Counted from the first letter of the stretch, positions 45,895 through 55,331 are shown. The stretch is 55,511 nucleotides of DNA from an uncultured cyanobacterium (GCA_937944885.1 CALFBB010000052.1:1-55511), one strand, 5' to 3'. The notes: generated by a model not told the origin, from the sequence alone. Numbers and translations: made by a program.

Positions 45895-47795
45895 GCTTGG
45901 GTCTCCTCCATGGTTTCTCTTGCCAATTTAGGCTGTAACCCCAACAGCGCCATCAGCCACTGTAGCTTCAGCAGCAGCACCACCGTTAGGCTGGTCACCC
46001 CCCATCCCAGCCAATCGCTTGGGGTGCCCAGGTAGCGTACCTGGATTTGATGGACTCCGGGCGGGATCCGCACCTGCAGCTGCCCCCATTCTGCGGGTTC
46101 TGCTGCTCTCAGGCGGCCATCTATCTCTACCCACCAAGCGGGGTAATAAAAGGTGCGCAAAACTACCCATTGGTCCCGGTTGGTGGGGTTAACAGCGCGG
46201 AAACGCCGATAGCCGTAGCGCCATTGCTCCACCTCCAGTTCGGCTGGATGAGCTGGATTCACTTCAGCCTGTTCAGAAGCTTGCCTCCGTTTCTGATCTG
46301 CGGCAGAGTTGCCAAGAGGATCTTGCCAGCGCAGCAGCGGCTCCACACTCGGCGGTGGCATCGGCAAGGTCACTCCCCGGGCGCGATATTCCGGCACATC
46401 CACCAGGGCTAACCCATCCGGAAAAATCCAGTGCCAGTACAAGAAAGGGGTACCTGGCCGCTGCTGGGGTTCAGTGGGAAATTGCTTGGCCGCCGCCAAG
46501 CTATGAAAGGTCTGGATCACTTGCGGCTGAAAGTCAGTACGGCTTAGAACCTGCCACCCCAGCCTCAACTGGATCCCCATGGCTAAAGCCGTTGCCAGCA
46601 GAATAGCGTAGCGCCGACTTTTGGGCTGCCAACCCCAGCCGCATAGGGATCCCAGTAACCAGGGTACCGTCACTGCAGTAATGCCCATCCAGCGCCAGGA
46701 AAACTGAATCCGTTGCAACGGCAGAACCCAGTCGTAGACCCAGCTGAGCAGATCCGTCATCATCAGCAAAGGTACAAGGCTGGCCCCCAGGCTGTACAAC
46801 AAAACTTCTCCAGGCGGGCAGGAGGAGGAGGATGGGGAAGGAGCCCCAGTGCTATGCCTAAGGCGGCAACCCAACAGCAGGAGGGCCACCCCAGCCACCA
46901 CCGTCACCATCCAGATCCAGTATCCTCGTAAGCTGCTCTCAAACCAATGCTCCGTCAGCTGGGGTTGGAAGCGAGTTAGCCCGCTCAGCATCAAACGGTT
47001 CTGGGGTAGGTAATCTGCGGCAAAGTTAACCATCTCCACTTGAATCAGGCGTTGATCCCAAAAGGCAGGCAGCAAAAAGAAGGCTGACCACCCTAACCCC
47101 AGACCCAAGCCCAAGTAGCACCTTCCCAGCTTCGGCCAGAGGGGATCCCGCCACCCCACTACCCAAGGCAGGGGCAGCAGGATCAGCGTCGACAACAACA
47201 ACGTTGGCAAATGGGAGAGCACCAACAGGCCATAACTGATAACCAAGGCCCAGATGGGCCAAAAGAACCTCGGTTGACTCAACACCTGCAGCGCCGCCCA
47301 GAGAACCCAGGGCAGCCAAGCAATGGCCCACACCTCCCCAATGGCTCCTCGCTGGTAAATATCCACCAGCCAATAGGGGCCGGCCATGCCCATCCCGGCC
47401 AAAATCAGGGCCAGAGGGCAGGGGGCCACTGTCCGGATCAAGGCATAGAGACCGGATCCCATCACCAGCAGAGCCAAGCCCATGCTCGCTACCAGGGAAG
47501 CAGGCATCTGCAACCCCAGCAGGCGGAACGGCAGGGTTGCCACCATACACAGGGGCGGGTAGAAGGCAAAGGTGGCATTGCCGAAGCCAAAGTTGGAAAA
47601 CTCCAGCCAACGGGGGTAAAATTGCCCGCCGAAAAACTGCCGCTGATACTGAAAAGCCCAACTGAGGTTAAAGTGCGTGGAATGGGTCATGGGATAGCCC
47701 TGGCGCAGCATCGGCCAGAGCAGCAGAATCATTCCTGCCAACAACACGGCCCCAACCGGCCAGAAGGAGCCAACTCGACGCAGAACCTTCACCAT
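45888..47795 (-). CDS. Polytopic membrane protein, 6-PTPS-related/GT-C-like
   Basis: A 635-residue protein with about twelve membrane helices and a soluble carboxy domain (from about 440; QLQVRIPPGVHQIQVRYLGT near 590 forms a beta fold). The first loop (YPMTHSTHFNLSWAFQYQRQ, then YPRWLEFSNFGFGNATFAFY) matches the 6-pyruvoyl-tetrahydropterin-synthase-related membrane family, which has GT-C glycosyltransferase topology; despite the name it has no pterin enzyme domain. It probably handles envelope glycans. Overlap of seven bases with the alpha-E gene suggests coupled translation. Confidence 0.75.
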   Translation of the reverse strand: MVKVLRRVGSFWPVGAVLLAGMILLLWPMLRQGYPMTHSTHFNLSWAFQYQRQFFGGQFYPRWLEFSNFGFGNATFAFYPPLCMVATLPFRLLGLQMPASLVASMGLALLVMGSGLYALIRTVAPCPLALILAGMGMAGPYWLVDIYQRGAIGEVWAIAWLPWVLWAALQVLSQPRFFWPIWALVISYGLLVLSHLPTLLLSTLILLPLPWVVGWRDPLWPKLGRCYLGLGLGLGWSAFFLLPAFWDQRLIQVEMVNFAADYLPQNRLMLSGLTRFQPQLTEHWFESSLRGYWIWMVTVVAGVALLLLGCRLRHSTGAPSPSSSSCPPGEVLLYSLGASLVPLLMMTDLLSWVYDWVLPLQRIQFSWRWMGITAVTVPWLLGSLCGWGWQPKSRRYAILLATALAMGIQLRLGWQVLSRTDFQPQVIQTFHSLAAAKQFPTEPQQRPGTPFLYWHWIFPDGLALVDVPEYRARGVTLPMPPPSVEPLLRWQDPLGNSAADQKRRQASEQAEVNPAHPAELEVEQWRYGYRRFRAVNPTNRDQWVVLRTFYYPAWWVEIDGRLRAAEPAEWGQLQVRIPPGVHQIQVRYLGTPSDWLGWGVTSLTVVLLLKLQWLMALLGLQPKLARETMEETQAC

Positions 47796-47973
47796 GAGCG
47801 CTTCTCATCACCCCAAAGCTGAAGATCCGGATCCTCCCCGCTTCCCAAGCCCTCCCAATCTCTCATGAAGTGTTACCACTTGGCACGAAACCTCTTGCGA
47901 AGCAGAAGCAACCAACATGCATTGTTGCTACTGGAGTATCCGGACCCTCATCCCGAGCAGGGGTTTGCTGCTG

Positions 47974-48483
47974 TCAAAGCTCAAAAGGACCAGACTTGCC
48001 ACCGTACTTGCGCAACAGGCGGATATTCTCAATCACCATGGTCTTTTCTAGGACCTTGGCCATGTCGTAGAGGGTGAGGGCAGCCACAGAAACCGCCGTT
48101 AGGGCCTCCATTTCTACGCCTTCTACGCCAGTTTGGGCGGGGGTTTTGACGGTGGCAGTGATGAGAAATCCGGGCAAATGGGGATCCGAGTCTAGATCAA
48201 CATGGATACTGCTCAGGGGCAAAGGATGACACAGAGGGATCAAGTCGGCAGTGCGTTTAGCTGCCATGATCCCGGCTAAGCGAGCAGTTTCCACCCCATT
48301 TCCCTTCGGCCCTTGACCGGCCAATATGGCCTGCAAAGTGGCTTCACTCATACGCAACTGACCCTGAGCCGTAGCCATGCGTAGGGTCACTGACTTTTCT
48401 GGGACATCTACCATGCTCATTTGCCCAGGGTCATCCAGGTGGGTGAGGCCAAGATCGTGACAGGGATCCGACTGCACAGGCAA
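47974..48483 (-). CDS. moaC: Cyclic pyranopterin monophosphate synthase MoaC
   Basis: The 169-residue protein reads [40 protein letters not shown] and [20 protein letters not shown], the conserved order of MoaC, with the catalytic Lys and His residues in place. It converts the MoaA product to cyclic pyranopterin monophosphate in molybdenum-cofactor synthesis. The start is TTG 48483 or GTG 48477, behind GGGAG. Upstream on the same strand, 34 bases away, is the Tic20-like gene. A moaA relic lies 6 kb away. Confidence 0.95.
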   Translation of the reverse strand: MPVQSDPCHDLGLTHLDDPGQMSMVDVPEKSVTLRMATAQGQLRMSEATLQAILAGQGPKGNGVETARLAGIMAAKRTADLIPLCHPLPLSSIHVDLDSDPHLPGFLITATVKTPAQTGVEGVEMEALTAVSVAALTLYDMAKVLEKTMVIENIRLLRKYGGKSGPFEL

Positions 48484-48517
48484 AGTCTCCCGCTAAAGTG
48501 AGCTACCAACTCGCTCC

Positions 48518-49009
48518 TCAGTAGCGAATCCAGGCATAAGCAGCATCGGAAAGAACAGGCACCTCAGGATAGCGGCTGCGGATGTTCTGTACCCAGGCGT
48601 AGACTGTAACAGCAATGACCCCCAACAAGGCGGTGGTGGCCAAGATCCCCATCACCGGCACAAGGCCAAAGCCGCCAAAGAGCATGCCCAACACCTGCAT
48701 CAGCAACTGCACCAAGAACAAGACAATGTTTAGCAGCAGGGCCTGGATGGTATTGAAGCGAACAAAGTGGGCGACCTGGGTGTTGCGAATCACTAGGAAT
48801 AGCAGCGCCAAAAATACCCCCATTCCTAACCAGCCGGTGGCAAAAGGGATCAACCGGAATAAAGGGGCAAAAATCGGTACCAAAGCCGGCACGGAGCTAA
48901 ACAAACCCGAGGGCACAAAGCCAAAGGGCAAAGCCGATACCAAAGGCAATAGATAGGGAAGGGATCCCCATAGTCGATTGATGGGAGTAATTTCGCCGCG
49001 CCAGGTCAT
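48518..49009 (-). CDS. Tic20 family protein (Ycf60-like)
   Basis: A 163-residue protein with four membrane helices and the Tic20 pattern: a polar start, LPYLLPLVSALPFG, and HFVRFNTIQALLLNIVLFL in the third helix, ending with a short polar tail. Tic20 in plastids is part of the inner-envelope import channel; in cyanobacteria the role is not settled. ATG 49009 is used. It precedes moaC on the same strand. Confidence 0.82.
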   Translation of the reverse strand: MTWRGEITPINRLWGSLPYLLPLVSALPFGFVPSGLFSSVPALVPIFAPLFRLIPFATGWLGMGVFLALLFLVIRNTQVAHFVRFNTIQALLLNIVLFLVQLLMQVLGMLFGGFGLVPVMGILATTALLGVIAVTVYAWVQNIRSRYPEVPVLSDAAYAWIRY

Positions 49010-49211
49010 ATCTGTCGATCCCCTTGGGTACAGTGATCTTGCCAGCTTGCCTGCAGACTCTCGTAGTTACCTGTTCGTTCAACCCAAGAGCCCATTTACA
49101 GTCGAAGCCTTAGGGACATTCTAGTCGATGGATTTTCGTAGGCTCAACGCGCTTAGGCGCAAGCTGGGTTGCTGCTTCAGGGTTGGGGAGATATCTGGGA
49201 GAAAGTTCAAA

Positions 49212-49754
49212 ATGAGCAATTCACTCAATGGGTATTGGTATAATCAACAGCAATTTCTGACGGTACCGGGTTTTTGGGCCTTTATCATGAAGATTTTATC
49301 GTCTCCTCTTGCCTGTTTTGTCGGATCTTTCCTTTGGCAAGCTTGGTCTGGGTGGATTGGCTTTTTGAATGATCGGTTGTTGCCGCAGCGCTATCATGTG
49401 CAGCCTGAGGCATTACCCCGGTGGGTTGCCCAAGTCTGGGCCAATTACCTGCACTACCGAGAAGCCTCTCACCCAGGTGCAATCCAGTTTCGGGGATTGA
49501 CGGTGGATCCCAGCCATGTCCGGGATCCCCGTTCGGTTCGCCTCGGATCCCGTCCGGTGCACTACCGCGGTTGCCCCATTGAGACAGTAGCCTATTCCGG
49601 TGAGCCGACCGCGATGAACACTGTCGAAAAAGCCTTTGTACCACCCTACTGGAAGCTTCTGAACAGCCTACGGCTGAAGCTGAACTTACCGGATCTGGAT
49701 TGCTACCCGGTGGCCCCGCCATTGCAGCGAGTGTATCGCGGCCAAGAGTTTTGA
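49212..49754 (+). CDS. Hypothetical protein, possibly truncated by a stop codon
   Basis: A 180-residue protein starting MSNSLNGYWYNQQQFLTVPG. A hydrophobic stretch (KILSSPLACFVGSFLWQAW) may bind membrane. The rest is rich in Arg, Pro and Tyr with no recognised domain. ATG 49212 is chosen because GGGAGAAAG lies six bases before it; the frame is open from 49128. After the TGA at 49752 the same frame continues for 46 codons of protein-like sequence, so the gene may be interrupted by a nonsense codon. A strong terminator follows at 49919. Confidence 0.55.
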   Translation: MSNSLNGYWYNQQQFLTVPGFWAFIMKILSSPLACFVGSFLWQAWSGWIGFLNDRLLPQRYHVQPEALPRWVAQVWANYLHYREASHPGAIQFRGLTVDPSHVRDPRSVRLGSRPVHYRGCPIETVAYSGEPTAMNTVEKAFVPPYWKLLNSLRLKLNLPDLDCYPVAPPLQRVYRGQEF

Positions 49755-49895
49755 GGGGGCTATAACCCTGCAGGTTTGTGGAGCAGAATACCCGCGGCGC
49801 TCTGTTACCAGGAACACCCTACGGTCTACACCCTGTTATTGGGACGGCGGGAACTGTACCTTGCCTGGCAAGATTGCCCTGCTGCCAGGGTTTGA
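49755..49895 (+). other. In-frame open extension after the TGA of the 49212 gene
   Basis: Directly after the stop, in the same frame, 46 sense codons run to the next TGA (49893-49895). The stretch PTVYTLLLGRRELYLAWQD looks like real protein. It may be the former carboxy end, or a product of stop read-through. Evidence is composition and frame only. Confidence 0.4.
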
Positions 49896-49918
49896 TGAGT
49901 GAGTTGGTTTGTGGTGCT

Positions 49919-49951
49919 AGGGATCCTAACTCGGTAGAGGATCCCTTTTTT
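49919..49951 (+). terminator. Strong intrinsic terminator
   Basis: AGGGATCCT (49919-49927) and AGGATCCCT (49938-49946) form a perfect nine-base-pair stem with a ten-base loop, followed by five more T. Both arms contain GGATCC, the abundant palindromic word of the window. Confidence 0.88.
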
Positions 49952-49977
49952 GGGGTTGAGAACACCTGTTTGCGGGC

Positions 49978-50545
49978 CTAGAGGCTGGTGCACTGGTCTT
50001 TTTTATTTTTATCTCTAGCTTGATTGCCGCCACCGCTGGGAGCCGGGCTGTTTCCCTTGCACTGCAGATTTTCGTGAATCAGATTGTTGGTGAGGGTGAG
50101 GCCACCGCGATTTTTCCAAGCCTGTAGATTCCCTTTCACATCGTTGGCTGTAGCATTGAGGGCACCGCGATTCTCTTCAAATTGCAGATCCCCCTCGGGG
50201 ATGACGGACAGGATTGATGCGGATCCCCCCTGTTGGATCTGGATGTTGCCGCCGACGCGGGAGTTGCTAGGGGTAACAGCTGCGGCTCCTTCTGCCTGGA
50301 TATTGTCCTCAACGTGAGTTCCTGAGGCTCGTAAAGGGCCCCTCGACCCACTTTCACTTTAAGATTGCCCTGCAGACAGGACCCTTCAGCTGGCAACTGG
50401 CTCCATCCAGCACCATCAGGTCGTCTACCGTGGAGGCTCCCACAGCTGCGGTACAACGAAAGTCATCGGCCCGGGCGGTAGGGATCCCGCTTAACAATGG
50501 GAGAACTACTGTTCCCACCAGGGAAGTATACCCTTGAAGTTTCAT
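49978..50545 (-). pseudogene. Decayed gene for a secreted beta-repeat protein
   Basis: Starting at ATG 50545 behind GGGAG, the frame gives a signal peptide (to about PTARADDF) and CTAAVGASTVDDLMVLDGAS, but stops at 50354. A one-base shift near 50380 continues as LQGNLKVKVGRGALY, and another near 50330 as VEDNIQAEGAAAVT, then NSRVGGNIQIQQGGSAS, DVKGNLQAWKNRGGLTLTNN and HENLQCKGNSPAPSGG, ending at TAG 49978. Repeated V-X-G-N-I/L-Q units predict a beta-helix-like exported protein. Two frameshifts make it a pseudogene unless the sequence contains errors. Function of the family is unknown to me. Confidence 0.8.
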
Positions 50546-50578
50546 GGGGGTCTCCCACCCAAGGGTTTGACCTTGCCT

Positions 50579-50604
50579 TCATCTTCTAAAGTCATCTTCT
50601 AAAG
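50579..50604. repeat. Perfect 13-base tandem duplication
   Basis: TCATCTTCTAAAG occurs twice without a gap, followed by the related ATTTTCTAAAA. It lies between the decayed gene and hemH. Confidence 0.95.
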
Positions 50605-50831
50605 ATTTTCTAAAATCGAGTAAAGAAGGATAGGCGGCAAGTGTCCAAACTCCTGTGCTCCTTCTCGTTGCCTCCTATGGCTATCTGGGATAGCTGGATC
50701 TAGGCTCAAGGATGAGCATCCCTCTGGGAGGATAGAAAAATGAGAAAGATGGCAAAAAAACTTAAGATGACTTTCCCGTCATGGGGTAAAACCTCCTACA
50801 GTGGATAAAGACTGAGGATTGAGATCTTGTT

Positions 50832-51854
50832 ATGTCGAGAAGCGGAGTGCTCCTGCTTAACTTAGGGGGACCAGAGACCCAAGCTGATGTGCAGCCCTTC
50901 CTTTACAATCTGTTTGCCGACCCGGAGCTGATCCGCTTGCCCTTTCCTTTTTTGCAGCCGGTTTTTGCCTGGGCCATCTCTACGTTGCGGGCAGAAAAAT
51001 CGCGGCGTAACTACGCGGCCATTGGAGGGGGATCCCCACTGCGGCGGATTACGGCCGAGCAAGCCCGGGAGTTGCAGGCACATTTGGTGGCGGAAGGGTT
51101 TGATGTGCCGGTGTATGTAGCCATGCGCTACTGGCATCCTTTGGTTGAATCGGTGGTGCAGCAGATTAAATCGGACGGGATCACCCGCTTGGTGGTACTG
51201 CCGCTGTACCCTCAGTACTCCATCAGCACAACTGGGTCTAGCTTTAAGCTGTTGGATCGGCTGTGGGCGGAGGATCCGGAGTTGGCCCGCATTGAGCGGC
51301 GTCTGATTGGTTCTTGGTACGATCAGCCAGACTATGTGCAAGCGATGGCTACCGGGATCCGCAATAGCCTGGATCAGTTTGAGCAGCCGGAGCAGGTGCA
51401 TGTGCTCTTCAGTGCCCACGGCATTCCGGAAAGTTATGTGACCAAGGCTGGGGATCCCTATCAACAAGAAATGGAAGCCTGTGTGCGGTTGATTTGGCAG
51501 CAGGTGGGGTGCCCTAATGAATATACCCTTGCCTACCAAAGCCGGGTGGGTTCGGTGAAGTGGCTCCATCCCTACACAGAAACCGTGATTCCCGAGTTGG
51601 CAGCCCGTGGCGTTCGACACCTGTTGGTGGTACCGATTAGTTTTGTCTCGGAGCATATTGAGACACTGCAAGAGATTGACATTGAGTACCGAGAGTTAGC
51701 TCACCGGGCTGGGATCTCCGATTTTCGCCGTGTTCCTGCTTTGAATGCCGATCCCCAGTTTATTGCCGGCTTAGTGGCACTGGTCCGTCCACATTTGTGT
51801 ACACCCGGTTTGGCTTCCAGTGCTTGGGCTACGGCGACAGCGCTTCACGCTTAG
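50832..51854 (+). CDS. hemH: Ferrochelatase
   Basis: The 340-residue protein opens [20 protein letters not shown] and carries [26 protein letters not shown], and [19 protein letters not shown] with the catalytic His, then [12 protein letters not shown] with the metal-site Glu. It inserts iron into protoporphyrin IX to make heme. Most cyanobacterial ferrochelatases continue with a linker and a chlorophyll-binding-like helix to about 390 residues; this protein stops soon after the catalytic core (ending ATATALHA), and no such helix is found in any frame just downstream. It may be cotranscribed with the nucleotidyltransferase 71 bases downstream. Confidence 0.95.
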   Translation: MSRSGVLLLNLGGPETQADVQPFLYNLFADPELIRLPFPFLQPVFAWAISTLRAEKSRRNYAAIGGGSPLRRITAEQARELQAHLVAEGFDVPVYVAMRYWHPLVESVVQQIKSDGITRLVVLPLYPQYSISTTGSSFKLLDRLWAEDPELARIERRLIGSWYDQPDYVQAMATGIRNSLDQFEQPEQVHVLFSAHGIPESYVTKAGDPYQQEMEACVRLIWQQVGCPNEYTLAYQSRVGSVKWLHPYTETVIPELAARGVRHLLVVPISFVSEHIETLQEIDIEYRELAHRAGISDFRRVPALNADPQFIAGLVALVRPHLCTPGLASSAWATATALHA

Positions 51855-51925
51855 AGAAGCCATGCCAGGCCGATTGGGGATCTTGGCTCGGCAGGATCCC
51901 TAGAGGGGTTGAGGGGATAACCAGC

Positions 51926-53284
51926 ATGAGCGAAACCCTACAGACAGAATGGCTGTTGCATTCTTTCTACCAATGGTTGCCCTTCCCCGCCGAATGGCTG
52001 CCGGAAAGCACTTATTGGGTCGGGGGATCCCTACGGGATGCTTGTTTGCAGCAGATGGGGATACCCGGTCAAGCTCCGAGAGCAGGTGGGGCAGATGAGT
52101 CCATTGACCTGGACCTGCTGCTGGGTGGTGAGGTGCATCAGCCTGTGGAGTGGGCAGCAGCAGTGGCGCGGCGGTTGAGGGCAGGATTTGTGGTGCTGGA
52201 TGCAGAACGACAAATTGCCCGCATTGTGTTGCCCAAAGTAACTCTAGATATAGCCCAGCAGATGGGTTCCACCCCAGAATGCGATCTGTGGCAGCGGGAT
52301 TTCACCTGTAACGCATTGGCCTTACATCTGCAAACCGGCCAGCTTTTGGATCCCACAGGTGGCCAGCTGGACATTCGCCGCCGCCAAATGCGTATGGTGC
52401 GCCCAGAAAACCTCAGTGCCGATCCGCTGCGGCTGTTGCGGGCCTACCGACAGGGGGCTCAACTGGGGTTTGAGCTGGAGACAGAAACCCAAAGGGCCAT
52501 TCAGGCGCGGGCCGATCTGCTGGCAGCAGTGGCAGGAGAACGGGTGCGCACAGAAGTGGTAGCACTGCTGGAGGCAGGAAGCCGCGGTTTGGATTACCTA
52601 CAGGCGGCAGTGGCGGCAGGGTTGCTGAGGGATTGGTTACCCCGCTTGCAGCTTCAAAAGGCAGGGTTTTCCCAAGCTGAGAGGGTGTGGCAGTGGGCCC
52701 ATCCCTGGCAGCAGCAATACCCCCGCACGCTAGCGGAGCTGGCTCAACCCTTAGCGGATCGGCGCTCCGGCCTGTTGACGGTGGTGCTGGCGGCCCTGTT
52801 ATGGGATCCCACTCAGGCTGCGGCTCCTCAGGCAGAGGCAGTGGCCCAAGATCTAGAAAGATTGCGCTTTAGCCGGGCAGAATTGCGAATGGTGCAGAAG
52901 CTGTATCACCTTTTGCCACAGCTACAGGAGTTGCTGCTGAACTCCCCCACCCCTGTGCAGCAGTGGCGGCTCTACCAACAGGCGGGATCCCTGTTTGGCG
53001 GCTTGGCCCTCTTGGCGGTAGCCAGTGGCGCTGATGGAAAAAAACTAGAGCCTTGGCTGAGGCGCTACGAAGACCTTGCGGATCCCCTGGCCCATCTGGT
53101 TCCTCTGCTGGATGGCAAGGATCTGCTGCACAGTTTGGGAGCCAAGCCCGGCCCCTGGGTAGGGCAGCTCCTACAAGCTCTGCAGGAGGCACAGGTTTGT
53201 AACCAGATTCAAAGCCGTGCTGAGGCTCTGGCCTTCGCCCACCGCTGGCATGAACAGGAGCAGCAAAATCAACCGAAGCGATAA
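51926..53284 (+). CDS. CCA-adding-type tRNA nucleotidyltransferase/poly(A) polymerase family
   Basis: The 452-residue protein is a class II nucleotidyltransferase: VGGSLRDACL near 31, the metal-binding ESIDLDLLLG near 56, RDFTCNALAL near 117, then ENLSADPLRLLRAYRQGAQL and a helical carboxy half. These add CCA, or only CC or A, to tRNA ends; several cyanobacteria divide the job between two enzymes, so the exact reaction is open. No HD domain is seen. The start ATG 51926, with GAGGGG upstream, was chosen over a longer frame that overlaps hemH. Its end overlaps the convergent regulator by 16 bases. Confidence 0.87.
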   Translation: MSETLQTEWLLHSFYQWLPFPAEWLPESTYWVGGSLRDACLQQMGIPGQAPRAGGADESIDLDLLLGGEVHQPVEWAAAVARRLRAGFVVLDAERQIARIVLPKVTLDIAQQMGSTPECDLWQRDFTCNALALHLQTGQLLDPTGGQLDIRRRQMRMVRPENLSADPLRLLRAYRQGAQLGFELETETQRAIQARADLLAAVAGERVRTEVVALLEAGSRGLDYLQAAVAAGLLRDWLPRLQLQKAGFSQAERVWQWAHPWQQQYPRTLAELAQPLADRRSGLLTVVLAALLWDPTQAAAPQAEAVAQDLERLRFSRAELRMVQKLYHLLPQLQELLLNSPTPVQQWRLYQQAGSLFGGLALLAVASGADGKKLEPWLRRYEDLADPLAHLVPLLDGKDLLHSLGAKPGPWVGQLLQALQEAQVCNQIQSRAEALAFAHRWHEQEQQNQPKR

Positions 53285-54015
53285 CCAAAACCCCGTACGG
53301 TTACCAGATACTCAGGGTTACTGGGATCCAGCTCCAGCTTCTCCCGTAGCCAGCGAATGTGGACATCCACCGTTTTACTATCCCCCATAAAGTCGGATCC
53401 CCAAACCCGCTCTAGCAACTGCTCTCGCGTCCAAACGCGGCGTGGATTACCCATGAACAATTCCAGCAGACGAAATTCCTTAGGGGAGAAATTCACCTCA
53501 ATGCCCCGCACCAATACCCGGCACTCCTGGGTAAACAGGCACAGATCCCCATGGCGCAGCACGGTTGCATCACTGGTCTGAGAGTGCTGGTAGCGTCGCA
53601 ATACAGAGCGGCAGCGGGCAATTAACTCCCGCATTCCAAAGGGCTTGGTTAGGTAATCATCAGCCCCCAGTTCCAAACCTACCACCCGGTCGGTTTCACT
53701 ACTCTTGGCCGTCAACATCAAAATTGGGATGGTATTGCCCTCCCGTCGCAACAGGCGGCATAAATCCAACCCGTTCAGGCTGGGCAGCATCAAATCGAGA
53801 ATCAACAAGTCCAGCCGCTCAGAGGTGTGCACCAGCTCCAGGGCTTGACGGCCATCAGCGGCCTGTAAAACAGAATACCCTTGTTCCTCTAAAGCGAGAG
53901 TAATCGTTTCTCGTATAGCGTCTTCATCGTCCACCACCAGGAGGGTTTCTGAGAGAGGAGAACCCTCCTTCACTTGGGAAAGTAGACTGGTAGGCGTCGG
54001 AAGGGTCGCTTGCAT
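53269..54015 (-). CDS. sphR: OmpR/PhoB-family response regulator, SphR-like
   Basis: The 248-residue regulator has a receiver domain (LLVVDDEDAIRETI, phospho-Asp in LLILDLMLPSLNGLDLCRLL, Lys in DDYLTKPFGMRELIARC) and a winged helix domain (FSPKEFRLLELFMGNPRRVW, DSKTVDVHIRWLREKLELD, RGFGYRFG). The wording resembles cyanobacterial SphR, which binds PHO boxes under phosphate limitation. ATG 54015 with GAGG upstream is used; the frame extends to 54249, but the extra part is not protein-like. Its likely kinase is the SphS-like protein at 2737. A PHO-box-like target lies at 22263-22319. Confidence 0.78.
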   Translation of the reverse strand: MQATLPTPTSLLSQVKEGSPLSETLLVVDDEDAIRETITLALEEQGYSVLQAADGRQALELVHTSERLDLLILDLMLPSLNGLDLCRLLRREGNTIPILMLTAKSSETDRVVGLELGADDYLTKPFGMRELIARCRSVLRRYQHSQTSDATVLRHGDLCLFTQECRVLVRGIEVNFSPKEFRLLELFMGNPRRVWTREQLLERVWGSDFMGDSKTVDVHIRWLREKLELDPSNPEYLVTVRGFGYRFG

Positions 54016-54298
54016 AATCAGCCTCACAGGGAAAGAAGTGCATACGCCACCACCTTCAACAGCAGCCCCCAGATAGGATATCAAACTTCCACAAGAGCAA
54101 GGTTGGGGGAACAAGCGGTAAAAGGGTGGGCAACTTTTCCCCTGACTGCATTTATGGCTAGAGAGATTCCAGCTGCCTCGGCCTGCCACAAATAGGGGAT
54201 AGCCCTTTAGCAATGATTTAAGATGATCTAGGATGAGGATAGACGTCACTGCTTTTCAACTCACCGGTCCCCTCAACACTGTTTGACACATTTTGCCC

Positions 54299-55201
54299 AT
54301 GTCTACCTCTGCACCATCCTTTTGGGCGACAGGTAGAGCAATTCTGCAGCTGCTGCGCTGGCATAAACCAGCAGGGCGACTGATCCTGATGGTTCCAGCT
54401 TTGTGGGGAGCCTTTTTGGCAGCCGATGGGATCCCCCCTTGGCGGTTGGTAGGGATCATCATTCTCGGTACCTTGGCCACCAGTGGTGCCGGCTGTGTGA
54501 TCAACGACCTGTGGGATCGCGATTTGGATCCCTTGGTGGAGCGCACCCGCCATCGTCCTCTGGCCAGCCGGGAATTAACTGTGGGCGTGGGCATCCTGAT
54601 GCTACTGGTGAGTTTGGCCTGTGCGGCAGGGCTAGCCCTGTTTCTCAACCCGGTGAGTTTTGCCCTCTGTGTGGCAGCAGTGCCAGTGATTTTGCTTTAC
54701 CCGGGAGCCAAGCGGGTCTTTCCGGTACCCCAGTTGGTTTTGGCACTGGCCTGGGGGTTTGCCGTGTTGATCAGTTGGACTGCCGTCAGGGGTCAGGATG
54801 GCAATGCTCCCTTGTGGGATATGGGGTTAGCTTGGTTGTGGCTGGCTACGGTGCTGTGGACACTGGGGTTTGATACCGTTTATGCCCTTTCGGATCGCGA
54901 GGATGATGAACGGGCCGGGATCCATTCTAGTGCTCGTTTCTTTGGCAGGCTAACCCCGACAGCGGTGGGGCTTTTCTTCTTGGGTACCTCGATAGCCCTG
55001 TTGGGGGTAGGGGTAACCTTGAACTTGCACGGGGTTTACTTTGTCAGTTGGGGCATTGCCACCGCCCTCTGGGCCCGCCAAACCTGGCAACTGCATCAGG
55101 TGGATGCCCCCCCAAGCCTTTACCCTGCCATCTTTGGTCAGAATGTGGTGCAAGGATTTATTTTGCTGGCGGGCATGATCGCCGGATCCCTGGCTCGGTG
55201 A
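54299..55201 (+). CDS. ubiA: UbiA-type 4-hydroxybenzoate polyprenyltransferase
   Basis: A 300-residue protein with about eight membrane helices and both prenyl-diphosphate motifs of UbiA: INDLWDRDLDPLVERTRHRP (N-D-X2-D-X3-D type) near 80 and YALSDREDDERAGIHSSARF near 200. In cyanobacteria the nearest role is attaching a solanesyl chain to 4-hydroxybenzoate for plastoquinone synthesis, in the membrane; other UbiA enzymes use other aromatic acceptors. ATG 54299 was preferred to a TTG two codons upstream. It diverges from the sphR-like gene. Confidence 0.9.
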   Translation: MSTSAPSFWATGRAILQLLRWHKPAGRLILMVPALWGAFLAADGIPPWRLVGIIILGTLATSGAGCVINDLWDRDLDPLVERTRHRPLASRELTVGVGILMLLVSLACAAGLALFLNPVSFALCVAAVPVILLYPGAKRVFPVPQLVLALAWGFAVLISWTAVRGQDGNAPLWDMGLAWLWLATVLWTLGFDTVYALSDREDDERAGIHSSARFFGRLTPTAVGLFFLGTSIALLGVGVTLNLHGVYFVSWGIATALWARQTWQLHQVDAPPSLYPAIFGQNVVQGFILLAGMIAGSLAR

Positions 55202-55331
55202 GCTTACCGAAAGATTGGGTCTAAAGCGCCATCCTACCGCTAGCGCGGAAGCAAGCTAATAGAACGGCTTTTATTATTCTATTAATTATTATTCCATAGT
55301 TTTATCCGTAGTTTTGTGCGATAAAATAAAC

